Assembly (NCBI GenBank): GCA_035582835.1
Contig: JAYKAV010000422.1
Location: forward strand, 967,827 to 1,031,826
Source: Phoebastria nigripes
Taxonomy: Eukaryota > Chordata > Aves > Procellariiformes > Diomedeidae
Length of the DNA: 64,000 nucleotides
Reading direction: 5' to 3'
The translations under genes and the position numbers were made by a program. This document shows, piece by piece, positions 33,361 through 46,512 of the stretch (position 1 is the first letter of the stretch; every line of letters begins with the position of its first letter). The notes under the pieces were generated by a model. It made no database searches, had not been told where the DNA came from, and was given only the letters and a program-made list of their open reading frames with translations.

Positions 33361-36300
33361 TATGAAATGAGGTAGGTGCATAACTGTCTGCAGAATCGGG
33401 GCTTATTTGTGCATTACATCCTGGCACAGTGAGTGGTGCCCCAGAGTTCTGGGTTCCATAACTGTAGAAATAATAAGTCCTAAGGGATCTCTCATAATTT
33501 GAGAACAAAGCGAAATTTAATCAAACTAAGAGGAAACAAAGTTAAAACCAATGTGACCCTTTTTCTTAGCTCTTTTTACAGTAGCGTATAATTAGTCCTT
33601 GGAACTTACTATCTCAAGATATGTTGGGGGCAGTGTCAGGAAGGATTTGTTTAGGGAAGGGCACAGCTTACAGGGGGAATGGAGTAACTTCTCCCCCATC
33701 TAAGAACTGCCCAAGTGCAGTCTGAAAAGATGCCTGTTTCATTCTCTATAATATACAAGCTAAGTTGAGGCATTGCCTATAAGGGTATCATCCTTTCCAC
33801 CTCCAGGAAGCAGTGATGGACTCATCTGGATCAATGGCAATGTAAAATTTACCGTCATTGGAAAGATCACTCCTTCCTATAGTCTAAATTTTAATTTGAC
33901 TGTGTTCAAGGTTAAAAACTTGGGAAAGAAAACAAGCAACTTGATGGTAGCCAGAATTTTTCATGCTCAAAGGAAAAGTTCTTCTGAAACCTGATAGGTT
34001 GCTTATTTACATTACAAGGGCTCTGTCAGATATTTTAAAAGTGTTTTATCTTATCTTGCGTAAAGTTTGTGCCAGCATCTCTAATTTCAGCTCAGGACAA
34101 TGCAGGCAGAAATGCAGATACAGGCATCTCCTGGCACATACTCAGATAACTAGCACCTGTGCAGTAAGCATGACATGCTCCAGATACCTCAGATTTATAT
34201 TCACTTGAAGTGCAGTTGATCTGTGTATGTGCGCTGGCCAGTTATCAGGACAGCCATCATTTGATCTGCACTATTGCATATCCAGTCAGGTTGCTAGCTA
34301 TCCAGAAATCCCAGACATGAGGCCAAATTCCTGTTTTTCTGTTTGAACAAAATTTAGGGGGTGAGGGCAAGAAAGGACACGCGTGGAAAGATTTAAGATA
34401 TGTAAGTGAATACCCAGCTTTTTATTGCAGAAAGGATTGCTCTTCCACTAACCGCTACAGTGCTGTTTGTCTCCAAGTGCCTCCCCAGCTCCCGGGACAT
34501 GGTGCCTTCATGAGGGGGAAGAGGAAAAACTTTAAAAACTGCCAGTCTAATGATTATGAAATGTCTAATTTTTTCTCAGCCTCTGCTTTATGGCTTTACA
34601 TATAAGGCTTATTATTATTTATAACAGAAATGACTAAATGCTTGCTAAGTATTATTCAGTCCATAGAAAAGAAACCATCACTCTTCAGAAGAGTTTATCA
34701 TTTTTGAAGTTCCAGTCCTACAGGTTTGCAAATGTCACTGCATGTGACTGGAGACTTACGGACTCTAACTAACAACTTTATACATGAACAATCCCAGGAA
34801 ACTCAATGCGTCCACTCGTGTGCATAAGTATTTACAGAAACAAGATCCAATTGTTCTGGAAATCCATATATTTTGTATATTTATACTCTGTTCTGTCAGA
34901 GCCATTGTCTCATGTCTGTTGTGATGACACTCTCATTTATTTTTGAGTGGAAACAAGCTGGTTTAGGTTTTGCTTCCAAAAGTTTCCAAATATTTTGTTT
35001 CCAAATGCTTCTATATGCTGCTTTGTCTTTTTAGGTGTCATCCTGACATCTGTACCCTTGCAAAGGGTGATTTCAGCCTATATGTTATGTAAGCAATAGG
35101 GATTAAACATAGTTAAAATTTAATTCAAGCTGTGCTGACGTGGTTGCAGGAGGAAGAAAGGCCCAACTTCCTCATAGTGACATTTCAAAGAGAAGTCTTA
35201 GTCGTGTAAATCTGGATGCTCCAGTTTCAGCAAGGGTAGGAACCATACGTGTATATGTAGGTCAGCTAGCTCCAACAGTTGCAATCAGCCTTCTGCCTAC
35301 AGAGCATGTAGCGCTTTCACAGCAGCACTGCAGGTTGCACGGCTCCTCCTAAACCTAAGGAGAATCATGGGACTTCATTCCCCATTTGCGAAAACCATGT
35401 TCTATAAGCTGTCATGAGGCTCATTGTGCAGATTCGGTTGCTCTGGTCAGTTTTGATCCCTGAAGTCATTTCATAACAGTGTAGGACTGTTTTTATATTT
35501 ACACATAGTCTGCTGCCTCACTATGTTTTCATGAGTGCCTTTTGGACTGCTCAGCCAGCTACTTGGGCACCAAGTATGCCAGGTATTTTTTTCAGTTTGC
35601 TGACACAGACTCTCTTCCTGCTGAGCCTTGTATGATTATTAACCAACACTTCATTTTCCTTTAAGGATTACAAAAGCCTTTTGGTAAAAGGGAACTTCTT
35701 GACATCCATCCAGGATCTAGGTGTTACTGTAATACAAACTGTCTTTAAAAGCAGTATTTCACTCGCTTTCATTCCATTTCCATTTTCGCATCTTTCATTG
35801 TAGTTGTATGAACTTGAAATGTTCTTCATTAGTTTGTTTTAATGAGAGTCTGTGGCAAGACATGGACTTCCTGCAAGATTCCATGGTCTTAGGAAATGCA
35901 AGCCCTCAAGTCACGTAACACACAGGGTATTGCACGTCAGGCTCCATTTTCAAACACCTGCATCATCACACAACCAACGAACAGCTCTTAAACACAATTA
36001 AATATCCTGAATAATTCCTGAGTCAAAAACTCCCATCCCCTTATTTTGCCAGGTTGCTTCATCAACATTGTGTTGGTGTCCAGAGCGTTTCTCTGACTTC
36101 TACAAAGTGATCAGTGTTCAACAAACACCAATGTGAGGTATCAAAAAGGGAAGAGGATAGCCACAGACATCAAGGAGTCTTGTCTCATTCTTCGGTGGAA
36201 ATGTATTGCGATTATGATTTTCTCTTAGCCCTACACAGCAGCGGAGACATGGGAATGGAGCTGTTGCACGTCAACTGCAAGATGCGATGCTGTCTTACAC

Positions 36301-39300
36301 TTGGGAAAATATATGGCACATGCTTAGGAGTCTTATACGCACAGCTACCTAACCAGATGTCAAAGCAATGAGTAATAAGGAGAGTCAGCAAGTTACTAAT
36401 CAGCTATTAATTGTGTGCTTCAGTAATTAGCTTCTGCTGAAAACCAGTTTTCCACGGGCCACAATTTTAGGATGGAAATAGAGAGCAAGTTAAATGACAA
36501 GCACATAAACATGCTGTGGTTAACCTTGTCAGTCAGTAGATGGCTGTATTGCTTCTAGCCATCTTCAGGGAAGAAAAATGCATTTCCATGGCCAAGAAAG
36601 AGAGCGCCTTTCCCCAGGGATATAAGGAGCCACTGACGGTGCATGCAGACCTTTGCACTTTGTTGTTTTAAAATGGTTCAATTTGCACACAATACTGTTC
36701 CTCTATTTATTTCCATGTAATTATTTGTTAGTTGCACAAAATCTTTTTAACGCTCTGGTTGAGCAGTCTATCTGTTGCTGTTTTATACAACTTAGCTGAA
36801 GTAATTATCATCTGCTCTTGACATCGCCTTAATTTCACAGCAACAGACTGCAAAATCACAAATAAGCCACTATGGAGGAATTGGGTATTTCGACTGTTTA
36901 AAAGTGGGCTGTGAGTTTCTTCAGCTGTGTTGTGGGCTCAGATCTGGTCCNTATTCATAGTCACTGTCCTTGTTCCTTCTCATTTTCACCTGGTGGCCTA
37001 GCAATCGTACGTGTGAATGGTTTCCTGACAGTTTAAAACACACTGACGCTCACATCACCAAAAAATACAATTGCTTCATTGATTAGCCCCAGCAATGAGA
37101 ATGAATAAGCACAGAGTTCGAGCTACACTTTCCTTCCAAAAAACCAGTCACACCAAATTGGAATTGCAGGAGACTGCCAGGGCATCAGGAGGAAGCTTGA
37201 AGTGTTAGGCGCTCTCTATTCTGCAGATAAAAACAACATTTCAGTTACCCAGAAAATCTATTAATGAGTTTTCTCATGCATTAAATGACCACACAAAACC
37301 CTCTTCCCCTCTGCCCTGAAAACAGAAGCCAGCATGATGCCAGAAGAGCTCAGTGGTGGAGGAATTTGCAACAGGCACAAGGAGATTGTATTGGCTGCAA
37401 TGGAAAGAAATGAAAAAAGAGACAAGTTTATTCTTTGGCAATTGTGGGCAAGTACATGAAAATAAGCAGCAGATGTAAAAAGCTCAGGGAAAAAAGGAGT
37501 AAACACTTGCAGATGCAGGTGGATTTATGTTCAGAAGGTGGTGATATTATCTGAGTTCTTGGAGTACCGTTACAGCACAAGGAAAGCAGCCTGTAGGCAG
37601 GGTCTGCAGTCCTCTGAAAGCACTGGGAATGTTTTTATGGGTTTCAATAGCCCATAGAGCAATGGAGCTGCCAAATGTCATGCATTTCACTCAGGCTAGC
37701 GGGGACCTTCTCACGCTGACCTGGCTCTCAGCTGGGTTCTCAGGCACTCAGGCTGGCGGTAGGAAAATGTGGCAGGCTTTTGGCTTGTAGTTCTGTCTTG
37801 GGGCTGCTAGGGGCCTCCGTGGCTCTATTGCTGAGGCACGTAATCATGTCGTGTCTGTAACTGGATTATGCCTCTAAGCAGTGCACCTGATTCAGGCCAA
37901 GGGAACCAGGATGAAGGTTCCCAAGCTGACACCTCTGTAGCCAGTTACGGCAGGATCCCCTCCAACTTTTTGCTCCACAGGTAAAGTAGCTTCTGCCTGT
38001 AGAAAGTCCAAGAGTCAGAGCATCCACTGCTTTCCTCACCCAGCAATGTCTTACCCATCCAGCATCCTTCTGCCACTGAAATCATCTGGGTCCGATATCT
38101 CTCTGCTTCCCTACCGATGGTAGTCATCCTTGGCGACCACCTCTCCCCATCAATCCCCTTGCTACTTCCAGGCAGCACCCATCCAATAGCCCCCTCCAGC
38201 ACTGCACTACCCTGCACCTCTGCTCTGCCGTGGCTTAGAGTAATGTGTGTTGCTTGCTAGCCTGGAAATTGTTTGCAAGCATGTGTAAAATTGCAAACAG
38301 GGAGTGGGGCACCTTTTGGAAGCGCTGTTTCAGTCCCAGTCTGGGCCAATATAATGAGGAGTATAATAATAAAATCAAAGAAACAGTAGTAGCTGAGGCA
38401 CATCAAACATTTCAGCTCGTGGAAAATGCCTACAGTCAAGGAATGACTGCACAGCATGTGGAAATGAACAACCAAGGTCTGGAACAAGATAGGACTTATA
38501 TTGCCATAGGTTTCATACTGGATGGCGAAAAATGGCAAACAGATTGAAATAGCAGGGGAATTTACCCAAAAATGCTGCCTTACAGAGCTATGAGAACATG
38601 GAACGTTAAAAATTCACACTCAATGAGGGGTCAAGAGAGATATTTAACCTTTCTTGGACTGTACACATATGAAAAACTTGTGTTAGATGGTTACAAGCTT
38701 TAAAGAAAGCTGACCCATTTTGCTGTTTAAAATATTCTGAGACTTCCATGGAGACTTATCTGATGCCACCTATATATAATGACCTAGATTTTAAAAACAG
38801 TTGGGAAGCAGACGTCTGGAAACCTGCTGTGAATTTTAACATTTTCCTACAAAGTTCGAGTGTAAACTTGCAGTTTAATTTCACTTAGGAAAGACTAAAA
38901 TGCTTTTAGGACTTCTCAGTTAAATAATTAGGATCATCTTGTTTGGGAGATGACCATGAAGTGACAACAGAGCCATCCTTTCCCAGCCAGATTCCTGTCT
39001 TATAGGACACTCAGGTAAGCACAGGTCTAAAGTCATTACTATCTAATAACCGTATAGTTGTCTGCATGCCATATCTTAATATGCTTATTAGTAAATGGGT
39101 GTCAGTGTCACAAAATTCACCAGCACCATTAGTGCCTGCTGGCTGTGTTATCATAGTGACCAACAAATAAAGCAGCGAAGAGAATTAATTACTTTGCCAA
39201 GATGAAGCACTCGGAATAAAAGAGACATGTGATGATCACGATGAAGCAATTTAGAGGATGGCTTCCCCTCTGCTCAGATTAACAGGCTTCAGTCCGCAGG

Positions 39301-42271
39301 TTTGTCTTCCGAGCTATATTCTCTGGAACTCACTCAACCATCCAAAGCATGGACTAGGTGAAGTGGCATTTCTAGAGTTCAGCAGGCAGGCTGCCAAAAG
39401 AATCTCCTCTACTCCTATTTTAACATGAATTTCTATGAGTTGGGGAAACAAAATTAAGCAGTCATATAAAAGGGAATTGCTGGCAGAAAATATTTGGGAA
39501 AAAAAAGAAAAGGAAACTGAAATATCTCCTTTTGGATTTTAAATAGGAAAAATATCCCAGAGCCTCATAGGCTCAGGGATCCAAAGGTCAGTAGAAACAA
39601 TAAGTAGTAAGCCTTAAAAAAATAAATAATCTAGTAGGGAGAAAAAAGGGAAATTTGTAAAAATAAGCAAAAGCAAGTTAAAGGGTAATTAGTGAGATAA
39701 ATAATACTGAATTCCAAAAAAATATTTCGGCTGACAGCAAAGGGACACAAATATGTTTTTAGTGGAAGCCGACCAAAGATAACTAAAAATTGGTCCATGG
39801 GAGCATAATTGGCTTCGTTGTCACAGCTATTGAAATAAGAGTTTTGAGATTATGAAAATAGTTGTGTGATACTGTTGAAAGGGCTCATTAAAATAAAGCA
39901 GGCATTTCTGCAGGCTGCTAACGAGAGTTTCCTAGGAAAAGGTTTGATTAGAGTTTGTTCTTGAAAACCTCTCTGCACTGCTTTGGGAGACCAGTGTACA
40001 CATGGAACCAGAGGAAAGTAGAATTAACTATCTGCACTTTTCTCCCACGGTTTCATCAAAACCTTAGTGAATCACAGTCTCTCTATAAAATCAATGCTCA
40101 TTCTAATCCCCTGCAAGTCTCACAAGTGCAATTCCTGTTACACAAACAAGGATGACTCCAGACACAACAATTATGTCTTGAGAAATATCAAGCTAGATCA
40201 TCTTTCACCAGGACAAATAAAGACCAGAAAAGATGAATACTATAGAAGTATGTTATCCATTTTAGCAGATGTCAAGGAATAATCTGCGTTATAGTAGTAA
40301 TAGTGAATGAAGTCAGGGCTAATCTTAAAGTGATTATTGTTGTGCAGAACGATACACTAGCAGACACGTGTGCTACAAATCGGAACATACCAGATGCTTA
40401 TTCAGATGAATCTTTGGAAAAATGAAGTCTAGCGCAATAAATTTTACAGCTTCACCTTCTCAGAAGAACATGCTTTGAACTACCTCCCATAAATATTTGG
40501 TGGTTACTCTTGCAACTCTTCTTATTTCCTGGCTGCAGTCCTGTTAATANGAGATGATGTTCCTTGAGTCTATTTATAAAGTCCAGCATCAGAGGGGACT
40601 TTCACCTGTTTTATGCTTGCCCCATGGCAGAACACACTGGGTTTGGATGAGGCAAGCATCGAAGGCATTTGAGTGGCAACTGGAAGGACCAGGTGGAAAC
40701 CCCTGGCAAAGGAAGGCCTGCAGCAGTGCAGCAGACACACAGAGCCTGAGCAGAAGGCAAGCAAAAGCTAGGGATGGACAGAAGACCAATGCTGCCAGAC
40801 CTGATGCTTTTAACATCACCTGAGTAATATCCAGTGGTTTTCACTTAACTCTTCTTTCTTACAACTGCCACTCAGAGAAGTTTTGCCAAAGCCTCACATT
40901 CTTAACTGCACTTTTGCAGTGGAGAATTTAAACCTTACAGAAGCCAAGATGGTACTGCTGGCAGCAGAATGCGTTTTGTACCTGATTTTTTTTAACAGCA
41001 AATGGAAATAAACTTTTGTTAGTGTATATTGTAATTTCCAAAATTGACTAGTTATTGCCTATCATATATTCCAAATTTATTTAAGAATAACTCAGGTGGT
41101 AAAAACATATAGCCACTTAACCATCTCATAGCTTGCAAAGTTGTCTTCCCAACAATTTATAGTTCATGCCCTCCATAAACATGACAAGAGTCAATCCCCA
41201 GAAGTTAAACGAACCACATCCTCTGTGAATATACCAGCCCCCAGCCATCTGCAGAAGGCCTGAGAAAACAGAGCTAGTAGTATAACCCAGAAGGTCAATA
41301 AACTGATTCTTTCAGACCTGCACTATTTTGGAGTTGGAGATAAAAGCCAGGATGTGAGCTTTCTGAGGCCGTTGCTTCTCTATCTATAGCTGCACATTCA
41401 TAAACTGTCTAAAGACAATTCAGGGCTATGTAAAGTCTTCAGCTTTTCACACTTATTTGATATTTCCTAATTACAATTCCCCTCAGCGACGGGCCGATTG
41501 AAATTCCTATGATCCCTGTTGTAGTTGTTTTGCAGGCTTCCTTTATCTACATAAACATTTCCTGTTCTGCTTTCTCATCCTCCCCCAATGTGCTATAATG
41601 GCTTCCTATCATCGTTTTTTTACCATTTCTTTCACTTGAGTCCAAATTGTTTTTCACTGGTGACAGCTCTGTCTGTGATATTTCTTGCTTTAGAAATACG
41701 TCACGGCTTCTCACCAAGTGAAGAAGTTTTCTGTGTGCTACTAAATGCTTTAGATAAAATGTGTAGCGTAATGTTTAAAATTCTTGACTGCAATTCTACT
41801 GCATACAAATGATTCTCTTAATTTGACCAGAGCTCGGGCGCATCTGGTTCATTGTGTTGTGGCACCACTCTCTTCTGCACACTCATGACATACAGAGGGT
41901 TCTTGTTGCATAAGAGATCCTCTCAAAACTAAAATTAACTTTCTTTTACCACTACTTTTTCCCCAAAAAACTGCTATGCTAGTATTCCAACCCTGTTGCA
42001 GGAGCCATTCCACAAGTACAAGTTCTACATCCTACCCTTTTGTAATCTATTTATGCAATTCATTTTTACAGCTGGGAGGTTATTATTCATAGAACACCAT
42101 AGGTGTGCTTTAGATACCATTTAAGTGCTGTAATTCTCTTGTGCTTTATACTTTACCGCTATAATGGTTTACTATGGAGCTTGCAGCCTGACTGAGAAAG
42201 TTACAGACCACACAGCAAAAACCAAGGGAAAGACCGAGGCCGTATAGCGCCTGTATGGAACTTAGTTCATT

Positions 42272-42303
42272 AAAGTCAAGTCAAAGTCAAGTCAAAGTCA
42301 AGC
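42272..42303. repeat. Short tandem repeat, unit AAAGTCAAGTC
   Basis: Nearly three copies of an 11-base unit, itself built from AAGTC subunits. Confidence 0.85.
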
Positions 42304-43299
42304 CAAAAGAGAGGAATCTTAAGGAGGATCTTAAGTCTTTGTTATGTGGAATAAGGGAGGCAATGCATCCTGAGGAAGGTCTGGGAAACAAGCCTGAGTG
42401 ACATTTGTCTATCCTCACCCTCACTGTTGTGCTCTGACCCAAAAACTTGCCTCCAGTGACTGTTTCATCCATTCACCTCTGCTCTCTCTCCCTACTGGCC
42501 TTAAGTCATATTAGTCACTTTTACAGCCTTTGCTTCTTATTACCTTCCTTTCTAACCATAAAATTTATGAATATCCCCCAGTTACCACCATTGGCCCTGT
42601 CTTCCTTACCAGCTCCCCCAGCCTCTTGTTTTTTCTATGCCTTCCATTTTGGGTATCATAATTATGTGCAGTTAGTCCGCAGCACATTTTGCTGCCACTC
42701 ACCTAAACCTCACCTACACTACAGCCCAAGGGATTCTCCCAGTAACACTTAAGGGGGCTTTGAGCTCTCTTTGGTGCTTTTCTTTGCAAAAATGTACAAG
42801 CCTGGTCTTTTTCCCTTCCCTGAAGGCCCTTCATGAAATACTGGTTTGCAGCATGTAACTGCATCCTTCTCTGCGATGGTGAGGAACTCCATCCTATACA
42901 CCTGCAGGCACTTCTGTTGGTGGGTCTCAGCTCTCAAGTAAGAATGCTCATCATTAACTCGTATGCATTCCCATTATAATTGTCATTATTGCGTATGGCC
43001 ACCAAATAAAAGACACAATTTTCTGCATCACTTTACTAAAACAAGGGCCGTTTTTACCTCAGATGGGAGAGAAGATGGGACATGGATGCTTTTTAGCATG
43101 CTGTGTGTCACTCAAGAGGAAGATGTTGTAAACATGGCTTCACCTAGCTCTGAGGATTGTGTTGGTCCATCCTCAGCTGGAACATCTCTCCTATAGCTCT
43201 TGTCTTTGGAGGAATTAGTGGATATAATATAGTTAAAGTAGGAGATGAGGGAGGTAATTTAGCAGGCAATATATCACTGCTTCTGTTGAAGAAAGGCTT

Positions 43300-44372
43300 A
43301 GAATGGAATATAGAATAGACTATTTCAGTTGGAAGGGACCTACAATGATCATCTAGTCCAACTGCCTGACCACTTCAGGGCTGACCAAAAGTTAAAGCAT
43401 GGCATTAAGGGCATTGTCCAAATGCCTCTTAAACACTGACAGGCATGGGGTATCGACCACCTCTCTGGGAAGCCTGTTCCAGGGTTTGACCACCCTCTTG
43501 GTAAAGAAATGCTTCTTAATGTCCAGTCTAAACCTTCCCTGGCACAGCTTTGAAACATTCCCACGCACCCTGGCACTCGATCCCTGGGAGAAGAGATCAG
43601 CACCTCCCTCTCCAGGTCCCCTCCTCAGGAAGCTGCAGAGAGCAGTGAGGTTGCCCCTCAGCCTCCTTCTCTCCAAACTAGACAAACCCAGAGTCCTCAG
43701 CCGCTCCTCAGAGGACATGCCTTCCAGCCCCTTCACCAGCTTTGGTGCCCTCCCCTGGACACATTCAAGGACCTTCACATTCTTCTTAAATCGTGGGGCC
43801 CAGAACTGCCCCCGATACTCAACACGATACTCAAGGTGAGGCCACACCAGCGCTAAATACAGCGGGATAATCACCTCTTTTGACTGGCTGGTTATGGTGT
43901 GTTTGATGCACCCCAGGATGCGGTTTGCCCTCTTGGCTGCCAGGGCACACTGCTGACTCCTATTGAACCTGCTATCGACCAGCACCCCCAGATCCCTTTT
44001 TGCAGGGTGGCTCTCCAGCCACTCCTCTCCCAATTTATACTTGTGCCCGGTGTTACTCCATCCTAGGTGCAGAATTCGTCATTTCAACTTGTTAAATTTC
44101 ATCCCATTAATCAAAGCCCAGTGCTCCAATCTATCCAGATCCCTCTGCAAGGCCTCTTGTTCCTCAAGAGAGTCAACAGCACCTCCCAGTTTGGTATCAC
44201 CAGCAAACTTGCTAATGGTGCATTCAACTCCTGCATCCAGATCGTTGATAAAAATATTGAACAGGACTAGCCCTAGAATTGAACCCTGAGGAACACCGTT
44301 GGTGACCAGTCACCAGCCAGATGTAGCCCCATTCACTACAACCATTTCAGCCCTGCCCTTCATCCAGTTAAA
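43300..44372 (-). mobile_element. 5'-truncated, inactive CR1 LINE
   Basis: On the minus strand, reading from about 44372 down, the C-terminal half of a CR1 reverse transcriptase is recognisable ([56 protein letters not shown]). It ends in the CR1 3' tail near 43300-43370 (GTTGGACTAGATGATC sense, then AAATAGTCTATTCTAT). CR1 elements are the main bird LINEs and are usually 5'-truncated like this one. The frame has at least two stop codons upstream of the 213-residue open stretch at 43392-44033, and the catalytic box is broken, so it cannot be active. Confidence 0.95.
43392..44271 (-). pseudogene. CR1 reverse-transcriptase C-terminal fragment
   Basis: The last uninterrupted part (43392-44033) encodes 213 residues ending NALNAML. 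Upstream in the same frame is the thumb/palm region, with a stop codon after KFNKLK (about 44080). The polymerase box reads FAGDTK instead of FADDTK, the first catalytic Asp being Gly (codon 44199-44201). A 12-base unit is tandemly repeated at 43813-43834, adding residues between LEY and QFWAP without shifting frame. Confidence 0.9.
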
Positions 44373-46454
44373 GCTCGAGTAAACAATATGCATTTTGCAA
44401 TCTTTTTTTAAAAAAGCAAGCAATGATCTTCTGCATTTTTTTCTTCTTTTTTCTTTGCCAGCTGAATTTCTGTAGCAAATGTGTGTTCTTCACAGTCAGT
44501 CTCCTCAACTGATCTGACTTTCATTTCAGTCATGACAATTACATCATCCCCTCCCAGCAAGTATCCTTGGAGTGGCAGGGAGGGAAATACAGTCATTAAT
44601 GGGGTTGAATCCTATCCCGTGGAAAGCCGAAATGAGAAAGATCATTGTTCTGGTTTAAAGCAGCTACTGAATGTGGAGTCACTAAGCTGCAGGGAAATAT
44701 GTTCTGACATGTTCCCATTTGCCTCTGCAGCTCAAGAGATGCATAACTGCATGGTGGACTGGTTAATGCTTCTGAGCAGCTTTCTGGTCAGTTTAAAAGA
44801 TAGCGCATTCCCATCTTCCATCTTAGAAATAAAGAGTTACAGGGATGAATGCCGCAGTCCCAAGAAGCAGGTTGGATTAAGATGGAAGGAGTGTAAGATG
44901 GCTTCATGGATGTTCAAACACTGGTCAGAATTAAGCATTACCTGAATGCTGATATTCTTGATGCTCTCTCCTATATAATCTCTCCTTAGCAACTGATGGA
45001 AGGAGGGGAAAGTCGTGATTTCCTTAAAGTGCTGTACCATCTGTCAGCTCTACTCATCTTTTCTTCAAACTTATTTTGAGTTAGCTTCTTTTCTCCTTCT
45101 GACATTCACTATTCCCAGGCTTGGCTATAGTTGGATGATTGTAATGTTCAGTACAGATTATGAGATACATATAACTGTTCATTTTAAAAATCTGAGGTAT
45201 CTCATCAAGTGACATCCCATTGACGCAAATATTGACAACTAGCTTTCCACAAGGGGTTGTGAAGCAAGGAAGATAACCAATATGACCCTGGGGGGTGCAG
45301 ATAGTTTTCATCTTTAGAATGACCCCACTGATCTCAGATAGCTTCTGTGAAAAAGCAGCCAGATCTTAAGTTCGTTTGTGTCAAAAGCTGCTGATAAACC
45401 TTTCAGACTTTTACCAGAGATAAGAGGATTATATTGCACAATGGCCATAAACCATGCTAAGAAAGGTTTGGATTCCTGTGAAAGGTGTGCATTACTAAAC
45501 CCAGATTTTTCATATTTTTCTTGAACTCAAAAAATACAGTGATTATACAATGCAATAAATATGATTCTTTTATATTTAAACATGATTCTTCTATTGAGTA
45601 ACATCTGGATTATGTCTGTGGGAAGAAATCATGCAGCTTTTAAAATCCTGTGCCTGTTTTATTAATTTTAGTTTTGCATATACTTTTTCTTGGCTTTTTA
45701 ATTTTCTTTTTGCTGTCAGTAGGACTTTATTTTAGGGTTTTAATTTTTGGACTTTGCCTCTGCAGTCTCTCTCTTCAACAAAGCACTAACCCTCAAGAGG
45801 TTAAAATGACAAAAAAGGCACATCCTCATACAATCAGGATGCTAAACCCAGCTGAGCAAAGCAAAGCAGAGTGCAGATGCAAGACAGAAATAAAATATGC
45901 AGCAAACTCAGAAGGGAAAGAATAAAGAAGTCAGTATGGCAAACAGTGAGAAACTAAACAAACACATTCAAAACACAGCCCACGAGGGAAGCAAACACGC
46001 ACCAAATACAATGAGAAAGGAAAAGTCAGGCTCGGGCCATCCCCACTCATTGGCAACACATGAAGAGAGTCAGCAAATGGAAACTGCACAGGTTTCTCTA
46101 AAAAGAAAGGCTTGATTTTTCAGAAGCACTTTTGAGGATGGAATTTTCTTCTTCCCATGAAGCAGCAGATCGCATTGTAGAAGTCAATCTCTCCAAAAAG
46201 TCAAGGCAAATACCGGAATGTGGTTTAGTGTTTTGTCTTCTGGGGAAATGTTTACCCTCACTAACTGGGGGTAATTGGAAAGAAAGCATTATAAATTATG
46301 CATGGAACTTCAAAATTTATCTTTTTCATTGTGTCGTGTGCTGGCAGTAAAGCAGAAGTAACTTAACGTTGGTGGTTCAGGGGGGGGAAAGCTGGAACAG
46401 GAAACATCAGGAACAGCTAATACATAATACATAATTCCCAATACGTGGATGTTA

Positions 46455-46512
46455 TACACACACCTGGAGCAAAACACGCATGTGTACGCACATGTGTATG
46501 TATGCACACACC
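46455..46512. repeat. Imperfect CA/TG microsatellite
   Basis: Alternating purine-pyrimidine tract of CA, TG, CG and TA steps with an interruption (CCTGGAGCAAAA). Confidence 0.8.

Larger units (their letters stand above)
28956..43299. other. Intergenic DNA, no supported gene
   Basis: About 14 kb of AT-rich DNA. It contains an ATTT microsatellite (30764-30800), an inverted repeat (32494-32526), a weak ancient-repeat relic (about 33275-33360) and an 11-base tandem repeat (42272-42303). Open frames are all about 100 residues or less and none has a recognisable domain or splice context. Undetected enhancers or lncRNA exons are possible. Confidence 0.6.

Noticed and set aside
43399..43839. 146-residue forward open frame
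   Set aside because: Antisense shadow of the CR1 reverse-transcriptase fragment.
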